DNA of 64,000 nucleotides, taken from assembly GCA_022984795.1 (NCBI GenBank), contig JALIHJ010000002.1, positions 186,001-250,000 of the forward strand, given 5' to 3'. The position numbers were made by a program, and so were the translations under genes. The notes under the pieces were generated by a model. The model did no database searches. It saw only the letters and a list, made by a program, of their open reading frames with translations, and was not told the DNA's origin. Position 1 is the stretch's first letter; each line of letters opens with the position of its first letter. Below are positions 1-8,032 of this stretch, piece by piece. The stretch is from Fabrea salina (Eukaryota; Ciliophora; Heterotrichea; Heterotrichida; Fabreidae).

Positions 1-893
1 CATTGAAGTTAATTTCCATGGCTGGTTGTGGATGTTGGTGAGTGTTGGGCTGTTGAGGCGGTGGTTGTTGAGTCCATAAATTATTAAAGGCTTCATTTAT
101 ATCTATTTGGTTTTTTGGAGGATGTTCTTGAGCTTCTGTTGTCTTTTGAGGTTCAGGAAACTCAATATCGAACTTAAGTTGAGTAGGGTGTTGAGTTTCT
201 GGAAAAACAAATTCAGGTTTAGCAGTGCTGGGAGTCTTGGGTCTAAGTATAATAGGTTTGAATATATCTGTAACGTTACTTGATTTGGGAGCAGGTTCTT
301 CAACAGGTTGCTGAGGAGGTTCCTTCTCAACCGGTTTAATAGCTTCTTGGTGGAACGAGTTATATGAACTGCCGGAGCTGTCTTTTGCAAACCCCTTATG
401 TACATCTTGAGAAGAAATACCTACAAATTTAGACACCTCTTTATGGGCTTTTTCTCTTTCGTCGTTAAGAATCCAAGGGTCAGAAGTCATTCGGCTAATA
501 TACTTAGCCTTTTCCCGAATTCCACTTCCCCTTTCAATTTTATCTTCGCGATAAGTAAAGTCCTGCAGAATTCTGATTCTGTATTCTTCTTCCTTGATTT
601 CTGAAATACAAGAGTTAGAGCCAAACTTCAATAAGTATTCAATCAGCGTTAGGGTTTTGTAAATCCTTCTCCACTTTCTTTTCGAACTGTCCAGGTACCT
701 CCATACTAAATTCATAATCGATTTTCTTTCTCGAGGATGAAAAGACTTTTCAGAAATTTCTTGAAGCAAGGTAACTGGAGCTGAGTAGTTTTCGTTATTA
801 CAAGCCTCTGCTACTGACCGCTCTAGTGGAGTTTTTGTAATACGGTCCCTGAAAGAAATAGCTGCTCTTTTGAAGTTCTTGAGTTTTTGCATA
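1..893 (-). CDS. ENTH-domain (epsin-like) protein, C-terminus off the left edge
   Basis: Reading the minus strand from the ATG at 893 gives an uninterrupted frame to the window edge (297 codons). Residues ~15-145 match the ENTH fold: an early helix with ERSVAEACNNENYSAP, then VWRYLDSS, RIYKTLTLIEYLLKFGS and LQDFTYREDKIERGSGIREKA. ENTH proteins bind phosphoinositides and help form clathrin coats at the plasma membrane, trans-Golgi or endosomes. After residue ~160 the chain is Pro/Gln/Glu-rich and low-complexity, as in epsin tails that carry clathrin and adaptor motifs; the rest is cut off. Its start is 14 bp from the stop of the next minus-strand gene. Family is confident; epsin versus epsinR is not resolved. 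Confidence 0.88.
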
Positions 894-907
894 TTTTACA
901 ATTACTC

Positions 908-2401
908 TTATGAAAATGAATGATTCCCAGAAGCCATCTCAGGCAGCCCGACTTCGAAAGAAGACTTTTTCAACTCCAAACTTTCGTCAAGTCTAGCAAT
1001 TTCTACTTCAAGCACTTCATCAACGTTTTGGTCGTCTTCGTCTTCGCAGGAACTATTCCTGCCTATTTTGCCGTGCTGATGCAGTAAGTTGTTGTTCTGC
1101 TTGTATGGTTGAGGAACTTTAGAGTTCAGTCCAGCTTTTTCTATAAGTTCCTGGATGTCAGCTATACTCAGAGGTATTCCCGTGTTTATTGGAAGCAAAG
1201 GAATGTGGCCTTGGGGCATTGGACTTGAAAACAAGTCTGGGTGCTGGGAACCTCTAAAACAAGCAGGAATCAGCATCCAGGTTTTCTGTACAGAAATTGC
1301 TAAAAGGGTTCTTCCAGTTTGGAACTGCAGTCCTTTGTACTCTTCTAAAGCAATGGGTCGTTTTACTTGCACTGTAGTTCCAAACTTGCTTTTTTGGTCT
1401 TCTAGGTAAAAGTTTCCATCTCTGTACTTAAGTAAAGCATGGAAGCGCGACACAGAAATGTCTGAAATTCTTAGTTCGGAGTCATGCCCTCTTCCAATCT
1501 TTATTTGGTTTTGGCAACAAAGACTCACTACATGCAAGCCCTTACTGGAAACTCTGTCTTTGCATAAGGTTTCAAAAACAACATACTGAGCTGGAGGTTT
1601 GGGGATTTCTACAAGCTCTAGAATTTTTCCGTTCACGTTTAGTTTGTGAGGGTACTGTTTTTTGCAGAGTTCACACCCAAGTTCTTTCCAAGAAAAAGAA
1701 AGTGTGGTATCTGAAGAACGAGTAGTTAACTTGCTTCTTAGTGAGTGTTGTAAGCACTTTAAGTGTATGTACTTCATTGTTCCGTCACACAAGCAAGGTG
1801 ATATCAAAGGGTCGTTTTCGTCAAAGTCGTCGTTTAAGCAAATCCTGCATGGAATGGGAAACTTGGCATCCTGCTTTTCTTCGTCACTTTCAGAGTCCTC
1901 TTCCTCGTCAGCAAGCATGTCACTCAGAACAAAGTCCTTTAAATCCAGTCCACTAGGGTTTCCCATGATTTCTTTGACTCTAAGTTTGACTCTTCCCAAT
2001 TTAACAACGTCGCCTTCAGACAATCGGTATCCTTTGTTTTGGTCTTTTGGTTTGAGACATCTAATAGGCAGGTAGAGTTTTTCCTTCTCTGTGTTATCAA
2101 GAACTCTGTTGCAAAAAGTATCAACTGGAGCTATTGCAAAGTGGCCTAAGTAACTTTTACCATCGACTTGGTAGATTCTTGCCAAGAACCTTGTGTCTTC
2201 TTTAAGAATCTCAGGACGATTTTGGTACTGCACCAAGATTTCAGAGCCTTGCCTTAAAATATAGCAGGGACCTGAAGCCTTTGCGTTCTGTTTAGTTGTA
2301 TTTTTGGTTTCGTAGTCGAAAAGACCGTTTGAATCCCTAGACCATGTCCAGCAGTTTATTATGAACCTAAGTTGGAATTACGTTTTAGCTCCCTTACTCA
2401 T
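908..2401 (-). CDS. FHA + RING-CH domain protein (two exons)
   Basis: The open frame has no ATG at its 5' end. It continues upstream to a 15-nt GTAA...TTAG intron (2367-2381), before which lies a 7-codon exon starting at the ATG at 2401. The spliced protein is 492 residues. A RING-CH (RINGv) zinc finger sits near residues 175-245 (CRICLNDD, then CLCDG, HLKC and CELC); such fingers recruit E2 enzymes for ubiquitin transfer. A forkhead-associated domain follows (~285-370; GRGHDSELRISDISVSRFHA), the fold that binds phosphothreonine peptides. An N-terminal segment ending GDVVKLGRVKLRVKEI may be a second, degenerate FHA-like region. No membrane segment was seen, unlike MARCH ligases. Probable role: phospho-dependent ubiquitin ligase (inference). 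Divergent from the next gene by 32 bp. Confidence 0.88.
2367..2381 (-). other. 15-nt intron in the FHA/RING-CH gene
   Basis: On the minus strand the sequence is GTAATTCCAACTTAG. Removing it joins the short exon MSKGAK-T to FIINCW in frame, and supplies the only in-frame ATG for the gene. It matches the other 15-nt introns of the window (GTAA start, A at position 10, AG end). Confidence 0.88.
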
Positions 2402-2433
2402 GCTCTAAATATGAATTAAGAATTTAAGGTAAC

Positions 2434-3738
2434 ATGGCTATGACTGAGGGAGAACTTGACCAAATAACTCATAAGTACATGTACAACGAAAGAGCACCAC
2501 AAGAAATGACAACTAAGGAACTCGAAGACTTCCTAAAAGACTACTCACCACAACAAGGCGTAAAAAATCCCTCATTTGTGGAATCTCCTCAGAGAAACAC
2601 AGGGTTTCCAGAGTCTTCTAAAGCTTACGCCAACGCCATGAGGGCCCTCCAAGATAAACTTAAGCTTTTGGAAAACGAAAACTCCTCCTTGAAAGCAAGG
2701 GCTAAGGATTCAGAAGAACGCGGGCTGCAAGACAGAGAAAAGTGGCAGAAAAGGCTTATGCAGGAACTGGACTCTGCAAACGAAAGAGAAAAAAACCTTA
2801 CTCACAAACTGAGCAAACTCGAAGAAGAACTGCGCAAGAACCTGTACACCAACAAAAACTTAGAAGAACAGGTCCAGATTAAAGAAACTCAAGTCCGGTA
2901 TCTCGAAAACGAAAATAACAGGTTCCAAGAACAAGCCATCTTGGACAAAGAAAACCTAAAACTCGAAATTGACTTTTACAATAAAAAAATCAACGCTTTC
3001 AACGAAAAGGAACAAAAATTCAACGAAGAAATAGAAAGACTTGAAAGGGAAAAAAGCTTACTGCAAGAAGAACTAGCCCAAGAAAAAAGGGTTGTCCAAA
3101 GCCTCCAGGCAGAGGTCAACTACTTAAGGGAGTCTTCTGACAACCAAAGAACTTCTCTACAAAAGAACTACCAAACTCTGGAGTCCGAACTTAAAAAGCA
3201 AAACACTGAACAGTTCACTCAGCTCAAAAAACTCAGAGTCAAGCACAAAAGTTTAAGGGAGTTAACCAAACAGCAAGAACAACAAATTGACTACTTGAAA
3301 AAAGAAGTAGAAAGTTTGCAAAACTCACTCAAAGAATCAGAACAAACCAAACTCCAGATGCTCAGCTCAAGGGGAAAAAAACCCCCTTCATTCACCAACA
3401 GGCCGCCCGTCCAGAAAAAACAACAACGGCCTGTTTCAGCTAAGTCTGCAACTAAGTCTCCAAGAGTCAAGTCCAAGTCTCCTGTTCCCAGAGCTTTTTC
3501 ACCCAAAGCCCCCAAAGCCAGCCTTTCTGAACAAATTTCCAAACTAGAAAAAGAAATTGCGGACCTCAACACTAAGTACCGCAAAACTCTTCATAGTTCC
3601 CAAGAAGGAGGAAGCGACTTGAGTTCTTTGCGAGAACAACTCTCAGAATTTGCTAGTAAAATAGAAAACAAAACCCAAGAACTCTTCAACTTAAAGAAAA
3701 AACAACAACAAGTTTTAAGACAACAACTTGAAAAGTGA
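2434..3738 (+). CDS. coiled-coil protein with basic Pro/Ser linker
   Basis: A 434-residue protein. Residues ~65-310 form a nearly continuous heptad-type coiled coil; a basic Ser/Pro/Lys stretch at ~315-355 (SATKSPRVKSKSPVPRAFSP) looks like a microtubule- or nucleic-acid-binding linker; a second coiled coil (~360-430) ends the chain. The order coil, basic linker, coil recalls centrosomal proteins such as CEP57, but no residue-level match is strong enough to name it. A cytoskeletal or basal-body role is a guess. Its stop is TGA, followed three codons later by an in-frame TAA. Convergent with CNOT11 (21 bp). Confidence 0.8.
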   Translation: MAMTEGELDQITHKYMYNERAPQEMTTKELEDFLKDYSPQQGVKNPSFVESPQRNTGFPESSKAYANAMRALQDKLKLLENENSSLKARAKDSEERGLQDREKWQKRLMQELDSANEREKNLTHKLSKLEEELRKNLYTNKNLEEQVQIKETQVRYLENENNRFQEQAILDKENLKLEIDFYNKKINAFNEKEQKFNEEIERLEREKSLLQEELAQEKRVVQSLQAEVNYLRESSDNQRTSLQKNYQTLESELKKQNTEQFTQLKKLRVKHKSLRELTKQQEQQIDYLKKEVESLQNSLKESEQTKLQMLSSRGKKPPSFTNRPPVQKKQQRPVSAKSATKSPRVKSKSPVPRAFSPKAPKASLSEQISKLEKEIADLNTKYRKTLHSSQEGGSDLSSLREQLSEFASKIENKTQELFNLKKKQQQVLRQQLEK

Positions 3739-3759
3739 TTTAATAATTAATCTTCAATA

Positions 3760-4851
3760 TTACTTAGTGCTGAAAGATGAAGTATTTAAAGCCTTGTTTA
3801 GGTCATTAGCTTCTTTTATAGTAGTGAATTCCATACAAAATTGCTGTATTTCACTTTGCAACTCACTTGAGTTTAAAAATTGGTTTTTCAAAAGTGAATT
3901 GATAAAGACGCACAACAACCTAACTAGTCTGTTTTGTGTGTACTTGTCTCTGATTCTAGTGCAGGACTTCATGCAGTTGGTAACAAACAAGTGGAGGAAT
4001 TCGGCAGGCAATTCTACAAAGTTAGCAAGTTTGTTAACTACTTCAAGTGCGTTTAAGCTCATTGGCATCTCAAGTATTTGTTCTAAGTAGTCTTGCATTC
4101 TTTGACTCTGTGAAAGCTTCACTAAAAGCTCCACAGCTACACTAGGATTGTTGTTAACTAAGTCACCTAGGTTAGTGTAGTTTATTCCACACTTCAAAAC
4201 CAACTTAGGGTCGTTTTCAAGTGCTTCGCAAATAGCGTTGTATTGCTCTGGCGAAAGTTTACTGTGCAATGCGGCTCGCATAAGGTCCCGAATTCCTTCG
4301 TTAAAAGCCCTTTCACTTTCGTTTTCAGTATCCCAAAGCACTTCGGGATTTATAGAGGGAGTGATCCACTTAGTTTCTCCGCTGTTCATCTCCATAAAAT
4401 CAGGAATGGGACGCATAAACTCTGGTTCATACTTGCCTAGAAAAGCATGGGTTTTTTCGGTGGTCCCGGTGTTAATAACATTTCTAACAGCCCTTGACCT
4501 TTTGATGTGATCTATTTCGCGGGCTTCTCCTGTGAGTTTGACTACTTGCTCCTGGGTCATTTTTCCGAGTTCTTTGGATTTCACCCACTCCTGCAGAAGC
4601 AACTTTTCCCAGGGAAAAGGAGAAATGTCCACTACTTCGGCTACTGTTGGTAAGAAAATGCTTTCTGACTGCTTGCTTAACTCCAGCAGAATGTAAATTC
4701 CACTGATCCTTTCGCTTGATGTTAAGATGTCGTCTTGCAACCATGCCAAGAGTTCGTATGCTACTTGGAAACAATGCGACTTAGGAACAGCTTTTTGGAA
4801 GGCTTGGTAGCAAAACTCTAAACTCTTTTCCCGCAGTATTTGCGCGTCCAT
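3760..4851 (-). CDS. CNOT11: CCR4-NOT complex subunit 11
   Basis: A 363-residue protein. The C-terminal half matches CNOT11 closely: DPKLVLKCGINYTNLGDLVNNNP, then MPMSLNALEVVNKLANFVELP and the signature KYTQNRLVRLLCVFINSLLKN, ending with the conserved helix (FCMEFTTIKEANDLNKAL). The N-terminal helical region corresponds to the part that binds CNOT10 and CNOT1. The family acts in cytoplasmic deadenylation and mRNA turnover. It is shorter than the human protein (~510 residues), mainly through loss of low-complexity sequence. ATG at 4851 directly follows an A/T-rich spacer; 18 bp separate it from the next minus-strand gene downstream of its start. Confidence 0.92.
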   Translation of the reverse strand: MDAQILREKSLEFCYQAFQKAVPKSHCFQVAYELLAWLQDDILTSSERISGIYILLELSKQSESIFLPTVAEVVDISPFPWEKLLLQEWVKSKELGKMTQEQVVKLTGEAREIDHIKRSRAVRNVINTGTTEKTHAFLGKYEPEFMRPIPDFMEMNSGETKWITPSINPEVLWDTENESERAFNEGIRDLMRAALHSKLSPEQYNAICEALENDPKLVLKCGINYTNLGDLVNNNPSVAVELLVKLSQSQRMQDYLEQILEMPMSLNALEVVNKLANFVELPAEFLHLFVTNCMKSCTRIRDKYTQNRLVRLLCVFINSLLKNQFLNSSELQSEIQQFCMEFTTIKEANDLNKALNTSSFSTK

Positions 4852-4869
4852 TTAAGTTATTTAAAGTCC

Positions 4870-6390
4870 TCAGCAGAACTCTGAAAACCCGTACTCCGCC
4901 TCGCCTTTTTCTTCTTTGTCAATTATGTCATAAATCCCGTATGAAGCAATCACAACAGCTGCTACCGCCAAAATCACTGCCAACAGCAAAACTAAGAGGC
5001 TGGACCTTTGGTACTTAGTTACTAGTTTCTTCAGCACTAGCACTCCAATAGCTGACCCTACAACAGCCAAGCAGCCAACCCAAATTCCGTACTCAACGTC
5101 TACCATGTCAGCTGTTAGGTACTGGATAATAGCTATTGAGGAAGTAAACAGTATCATAAAGGAACTCGAAGCAGTAGAAACTTCAGGAAGCAGTCCTAAC
5201 TCCAGCATCACTGGGTTCATAACTATTCCTCCTCCTATTCCAAGCATTCCTGCGCCCAGCCCTGCTACCAGTCCTACTGCTCCTATTGCTACAACGTCCT
5301 TCAAGTTCCATTTGATATCGTTTTTGTGGAAGTCGTACCCTGCTTGTTCTCTCTTTTTGTTTAGCCTTAAAAGCAAGTAGCCTGTGAAGCACCCCAGTCC
5401 TATCAAAACTAAACTGAACAGTCCCAGGAACAGGTAGTAGTTTTCGGAACAGTTCTCTATTCCAATTATAGAGTCTGCTCCTTTGCCTCCCTTCATAAAG
5501 GAGCCGAGTATCACAATAACGTATATTCCAACTATCATAGCAACCCACTTGTAGGGTATGAATTTTCTCTCGCTTGAAAGCAGCTCTTCTAGTTTTTCTG
5601 AAGAAGGAGAATTTAGTCTGTAAGACTCTGAGGCATCGTTGTCTTCACTTGACTGAGCAACTTGATCATCAACAGCATTTCCGTTCAGGTCTTCATTAGG
5701 AGTTGCCCTGGGGGCTTCTTCAGGGGCTTCTTCAGGGGCTTCTTCAGGAGCTTCTTCAGGAGCTTCTTCAGGAGCTTCTTCAGGGGTTTCTCCAGGAGTT
5801 TCTCTATGGGAGTTTGCTGGAATGGTGCTTTTTTTCTTTTGAGTTTCTTTGTGGTAGAGTCCTTTTCCTTTTCTGAAAGTTTTAATTGAAATGTAAATCA
5901 GCAAAATAGTGAGCAAGGCCAAAATAAGCCATGAAGGAAATGCAGCGTTCAAAATAACTCCTAAAGTGGTTCCAAGCAACACAAAGCTTTGAACGTGCAT
6001 TACAAGTTCGTAATAAATAAGGGGTCTGTCCTTTTCAGGGTGTCTGTAGCTGAGTTTCAAAGCAATAGCTATTAAGCTTCCTCCAAATATAACTACTTGT
6101 GACAGAGGAATGGCGTAGTGAGTGTCGAAGTAAAACAAAAGTATCAGAATAGGAGTCATCACAGGACCTCCTCCTATTCCAGCTGCATTTGAAATAGAAC
6201 TCATAATCAGTATCACTAAGGTCCCTACTATTTCAATCGGTTCAAGGGAAAACAAGTCTTTGTGTGTGCACTCTCCCTCTTGGCAGTAGTTCAGGGACCT
6301 GCAGTCGTCGTCTGTTTCACAGGAGTTGTCTATAGCTAAGACACTTGAGAAAAGTATTACTAGGTAAATTAAGCTTGACCTCGAAACCAT
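4870..6390 (-). CDS. TauE/SafE-like sulfite exporter/permease family membrane protein
   Basis: A 506-residue polytopic protein. An N-terminal signal peptide (~1-19) leads to a short Cys-rich lumenal or extracellular segment. Two half-domains follow, each beginning with a Gly-rich membrane motif typical of TauE/SafE: SNAAGIGGGPVMTPILIL near residue 65 and GLGAGMLGIGGGIVMNP near 385. The halves are joined by a hydrophilic loop with a tandem EAPE repeat (~204-226). The family transports sulfite, sulfonates or other organic anions; the substrate here is unknown. Ciliates and plants carry similar proteins with a signal peptide. The stop is TGA, with an in-frame TAA two codons further. Confidence 0.88.
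   Translation of the reverse strand: MVSRSSLIYLVILFSSVLAIDNSCETDDDCRSLNYCQEGECTHKDLFSLEPIEIVGTLVILIMSSISNAAGIGGGPVMTPILILLFYFDTHYAIPLSQVVIFGGSLIAIALKLSYRHPEKDRPLIYYELVMHVQSFVLLGTTLGVILNAAFPSWLILALLTILLIYISIKTFRKGKGLYHKETQKKKSTIPANSHRETPGETPEEAPEEAPEEAPEEAPEEAPEEAPRATPNEDLNGNAVDDQVAQSSEDNDASESYRLNSPSSEKLEELLSSERKFIPYKWVAMIVGIYVIVILGSFMKGGKGADSIIGIENCSENYYLFLGLFSLVLIGLGCFTGYLLLRLNKKREQAGYDFHKNDIKWNLKDVVAIGAVGLVAGLGAGMLGIGGGIVMNPVMLELGLLPEVSTASSSFMILFTSSIAIIQYLTADMVDVEYGIWVGCLAVVGSAIGVLVLKKLVTKYQRSSLLVLLLAVILAVAAVVIASYGIYDIIDKEEKGEAEYGFSEFC
5714..5797 (-). repeat. 12-nt tandem repeat encoding EAPE units
   Basis: About six to seven near-perfect copies of a 12-nt unit (plus strand gcttcttcaggg or gcttcttcagga) lie inside the loop of the TauE/SafE gene and encode repeated Glu-Ala-Pro-Glu. 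The copies fall into two blocks differing at the last base, which suggests recent duplication. Length polymorphism is expected. Confidence 0.9.
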
Positions 6391-6488
6391 TCTTAAAATG
6401 TTTTGTAAATGAAAAAAAACTTTAAAACAGCTAACTACTAAACTTGCCGAGATTCTTGGGCTTTAACTCTTAGTTTAAGTTGGAATAA

Positions 6489-7313
6489 CTATTTGCCAGG
6501 ACTTGAAGACAGTCTTACTTCCAGGTCATCCGTGAGTTTTCCTTGTAAATTCAGTCGGTACATCTCTTTTGTTAAGGGAGAAGCTTTGTTCCTCAAGTAG
6601 TGGAGTCGGTATTCTGAAAACACGTTTGCTGCATTGAAAGAGTTTGAATTCCCAGACTCTGAAGAGGAAACCACAGCTTCGAACTCAGTGTTTGGCAAAG
6701 CTTTCTCAGTTTTTTGAGGACTGTCTTGAAAAACCATTGCTCCAAAGGAACTCTGAGACTCCTTTTTCTGAGGACTGTCTTGAAACACCATTGCTCCAAA
6801 GGAGCTCTGAGACTCCTTTTTCTGAGGACTGGCTTCAAATACCATTGCTTCAAAGGAGCTCTGAGACTCCTCAAAAGGAAATTCTGGTTCCAAGAGCCCA
6901 CTGTTGAGTTGACTTGGTTCTTGAACTCCTTTTTCAAATTCTGGGCTTTGATAGCTAATTATGGGGGACTTGGGTCTTTCTTGGTACACCGAAAAGATTC
7001 TTTCTCGTTTCTGGGGTTCCTGGCTCTGAAATGAGTTTAAAAACACTCCTCCAAACTCTTTACTGCTGATTGAGTCTTTAGAACTTGACTTTTTTACAAT
7101 GCTTTCTTCAGGCGGAAACGGCTGGTAGTCCTCAACAAATTCTAGCTCGGACTCAACATAGTTATCTAGTTGTTGGTTGTAAGAAGGTTCACGAGGTTTG
7201 CGGGGAGCTGGTTCTTTCTGCAAGTACTCATAAAGCATTTTAACTCTTAGTTGCTTTTTGGTTTGATTGTCGAAGTAGGCATTTCTTTCGGTGCAGGAGT
7301 TAATTATTCCCAT
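6489..7313 (-). CDS. putative N-myristoylated protein with an 18-residue repeat
   Basis: The first in-frame ATG is at 7313, giving 274 residues beginning MGIINSC. Gly2, Ser6 and Cys7 suit N-myristoylation plus palmitoylation, so plasma- or endomembrane attachment is plausible. The body is acidic, Ser/Pro/Gln-rich and apparently disordered. Three tandem copies of an 18-residue unit (SQSSFGAMVFQDSPQKKE and variants) lie at about residues 145-200. No enzymatic domain is recognised. The start lies only 11 bp from the start of the divergent metalloprotease gene. Stop TAG. Function unknown; a scaffold or phosphorylated linker is possible. Confidence 0.75.
   Translation of the reverse strand: MGIINSCTERNAYFDNQTKKQLRVKMLYEYLQKEPAPRKPREPSYNQQLDNYVESELEFVEDYQPFPPEESIVKKSSSKDSISSKEFGGVFLNSFQSQEPQKRERIFSVYQERPKSPIISYQSPEFEKGVQEPSQLNSGLLEPEFPFEESQSSFEAMVFEASPQKKESQSSFGAMVFQDSPQKKESQSSFGAMVFQDSPQKTEKALPNTEFEAVVSSSESGNSNSFNAANVFSEYRLHYLRNKASPLTKEMYRLNLQGKLTDDLEVRLSSSPGK
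6718..6879 (-). repeat. three-copy 54-nt tandem repeat in coding sequence
   Basis: Three 54-nt units start at 6718, 6772 and 6826, each keeping the frame and encoding an 18-residue block with the core SQSSFxAMVFxxSPQK. The two copies nearest 6718 are most alike and the one at 6826 is most diverged, so the array seems to have grown toward the C-terminus. Confidence 0.9.
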
Positions 7314-7324
7314 ATTCGTTTGCA

Positions 7325-8017
7325 ATGGAAAAACTACCGAAAAGCAAAACTTTTATTAAACGCACTAAAAAAAGGTACTCAAGAATCACCTTCAAAAGCA
7401 AAAGGTCCAAAAACCAAAACTCTGACAAAAGGTCTAAGACTTCGCCGCCTGACGAAACCTTTTTGAAATTTTACCGTTTGCCTGACAGGTTCCCAGCTCC
7501 CTTCACTACGCTTTCGCAGTACACCAACAGTAACAAAGAAGTAATTCCGCTTCTCCACAGAGATACCGTTGAAAAAGTGTTGGTGGACCTCTACGAATCA
7601 GTAAAGCCTATTTTGAAAAAATTCAAACTAAACTGCTCAGCTTTAGTAGAAAACCACCCTATTTTAGGTGCACCTGCAGCTTCCATAAGGGTTTCTTTAG
7701 ACAAACTTCAAGCTAATTCCTTTACTCACTTTATAAAACTAAGAATAAGGAACCCCAAAACTCCAAACGACAAAAAAAAGTTCTTTAATAAAACTACTTT
7801 GCTTGCGGTGCTTTTCCACGAGGTAGCCCACATTAGGCACATGTCGCACGGAAAAAAGTTCATGCTTTTTCTAAGAAATATTTTTAACTACGCAAGGCGG
7901 TTCAAAATTCTGCCTAAAGGTGAAGAGCACCAAATGCCTAGTTGCAGAGAATGGGAAAAGTTGATTTTCAGTAAACGCGGAAATGTAAGTGATGAAGAAC
8001 TTCTGGACCTTTTGTAA
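7325..8017 (+). CDS. WLM/Wss1-like zinc metalloprotease
   Basis: A 230-residue protein. A zinc-binding site HEVAHIRHMSH (HExxHxxxxxH) lies at about residues 163-173, preceded by hydrophobic TTLLAVLF and followed by GKKFMLFLRNIF, as in WLM domains of Wss1/SPRTN-type proteases that cut DNA-protein crosslinks or SUMO-linked substrates. The first ~55 residues are very basic (KSKTFIKRTKKRYS), which suits DNA binding or nuclear import. The usual C-terminal SHP or SUMO-interacting tails are not obvious. No other in-frame ATG precedes the active site, so the start 11 bp from the divergent gene is probably real. Confidence 0.82.
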   Translation: MEKLPKSKTFIKRTKKRYSRITFKSKRSKNQNSDKRSKTSPPDETFLKFYRLPDRFPAPFTTLSQYTNSNKEVIPLLHRDTVEKVLVDLYESVKPILKKFKLNCSALVENHPILGAPAASIRVSLDKLQANSFTHFIKLRIRNPKTPNDKKKFFNKTTLLAVLFHEVAHIRHMSHGKKFMLFLRNIFNYARRFKILPKGEEHQMPSCREWEKLIFSKRGNVSDEELLDLL

Positions 8018-8032
8018 CTTTATAACTGTTAA

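Noticed and set aside
103-405. A 100-codon minus-strand frame, and a plus-strand frame at 398-604.
   Set aside because: Both lie within the ENTH gene frame, which is longer and carries a conserved domain.
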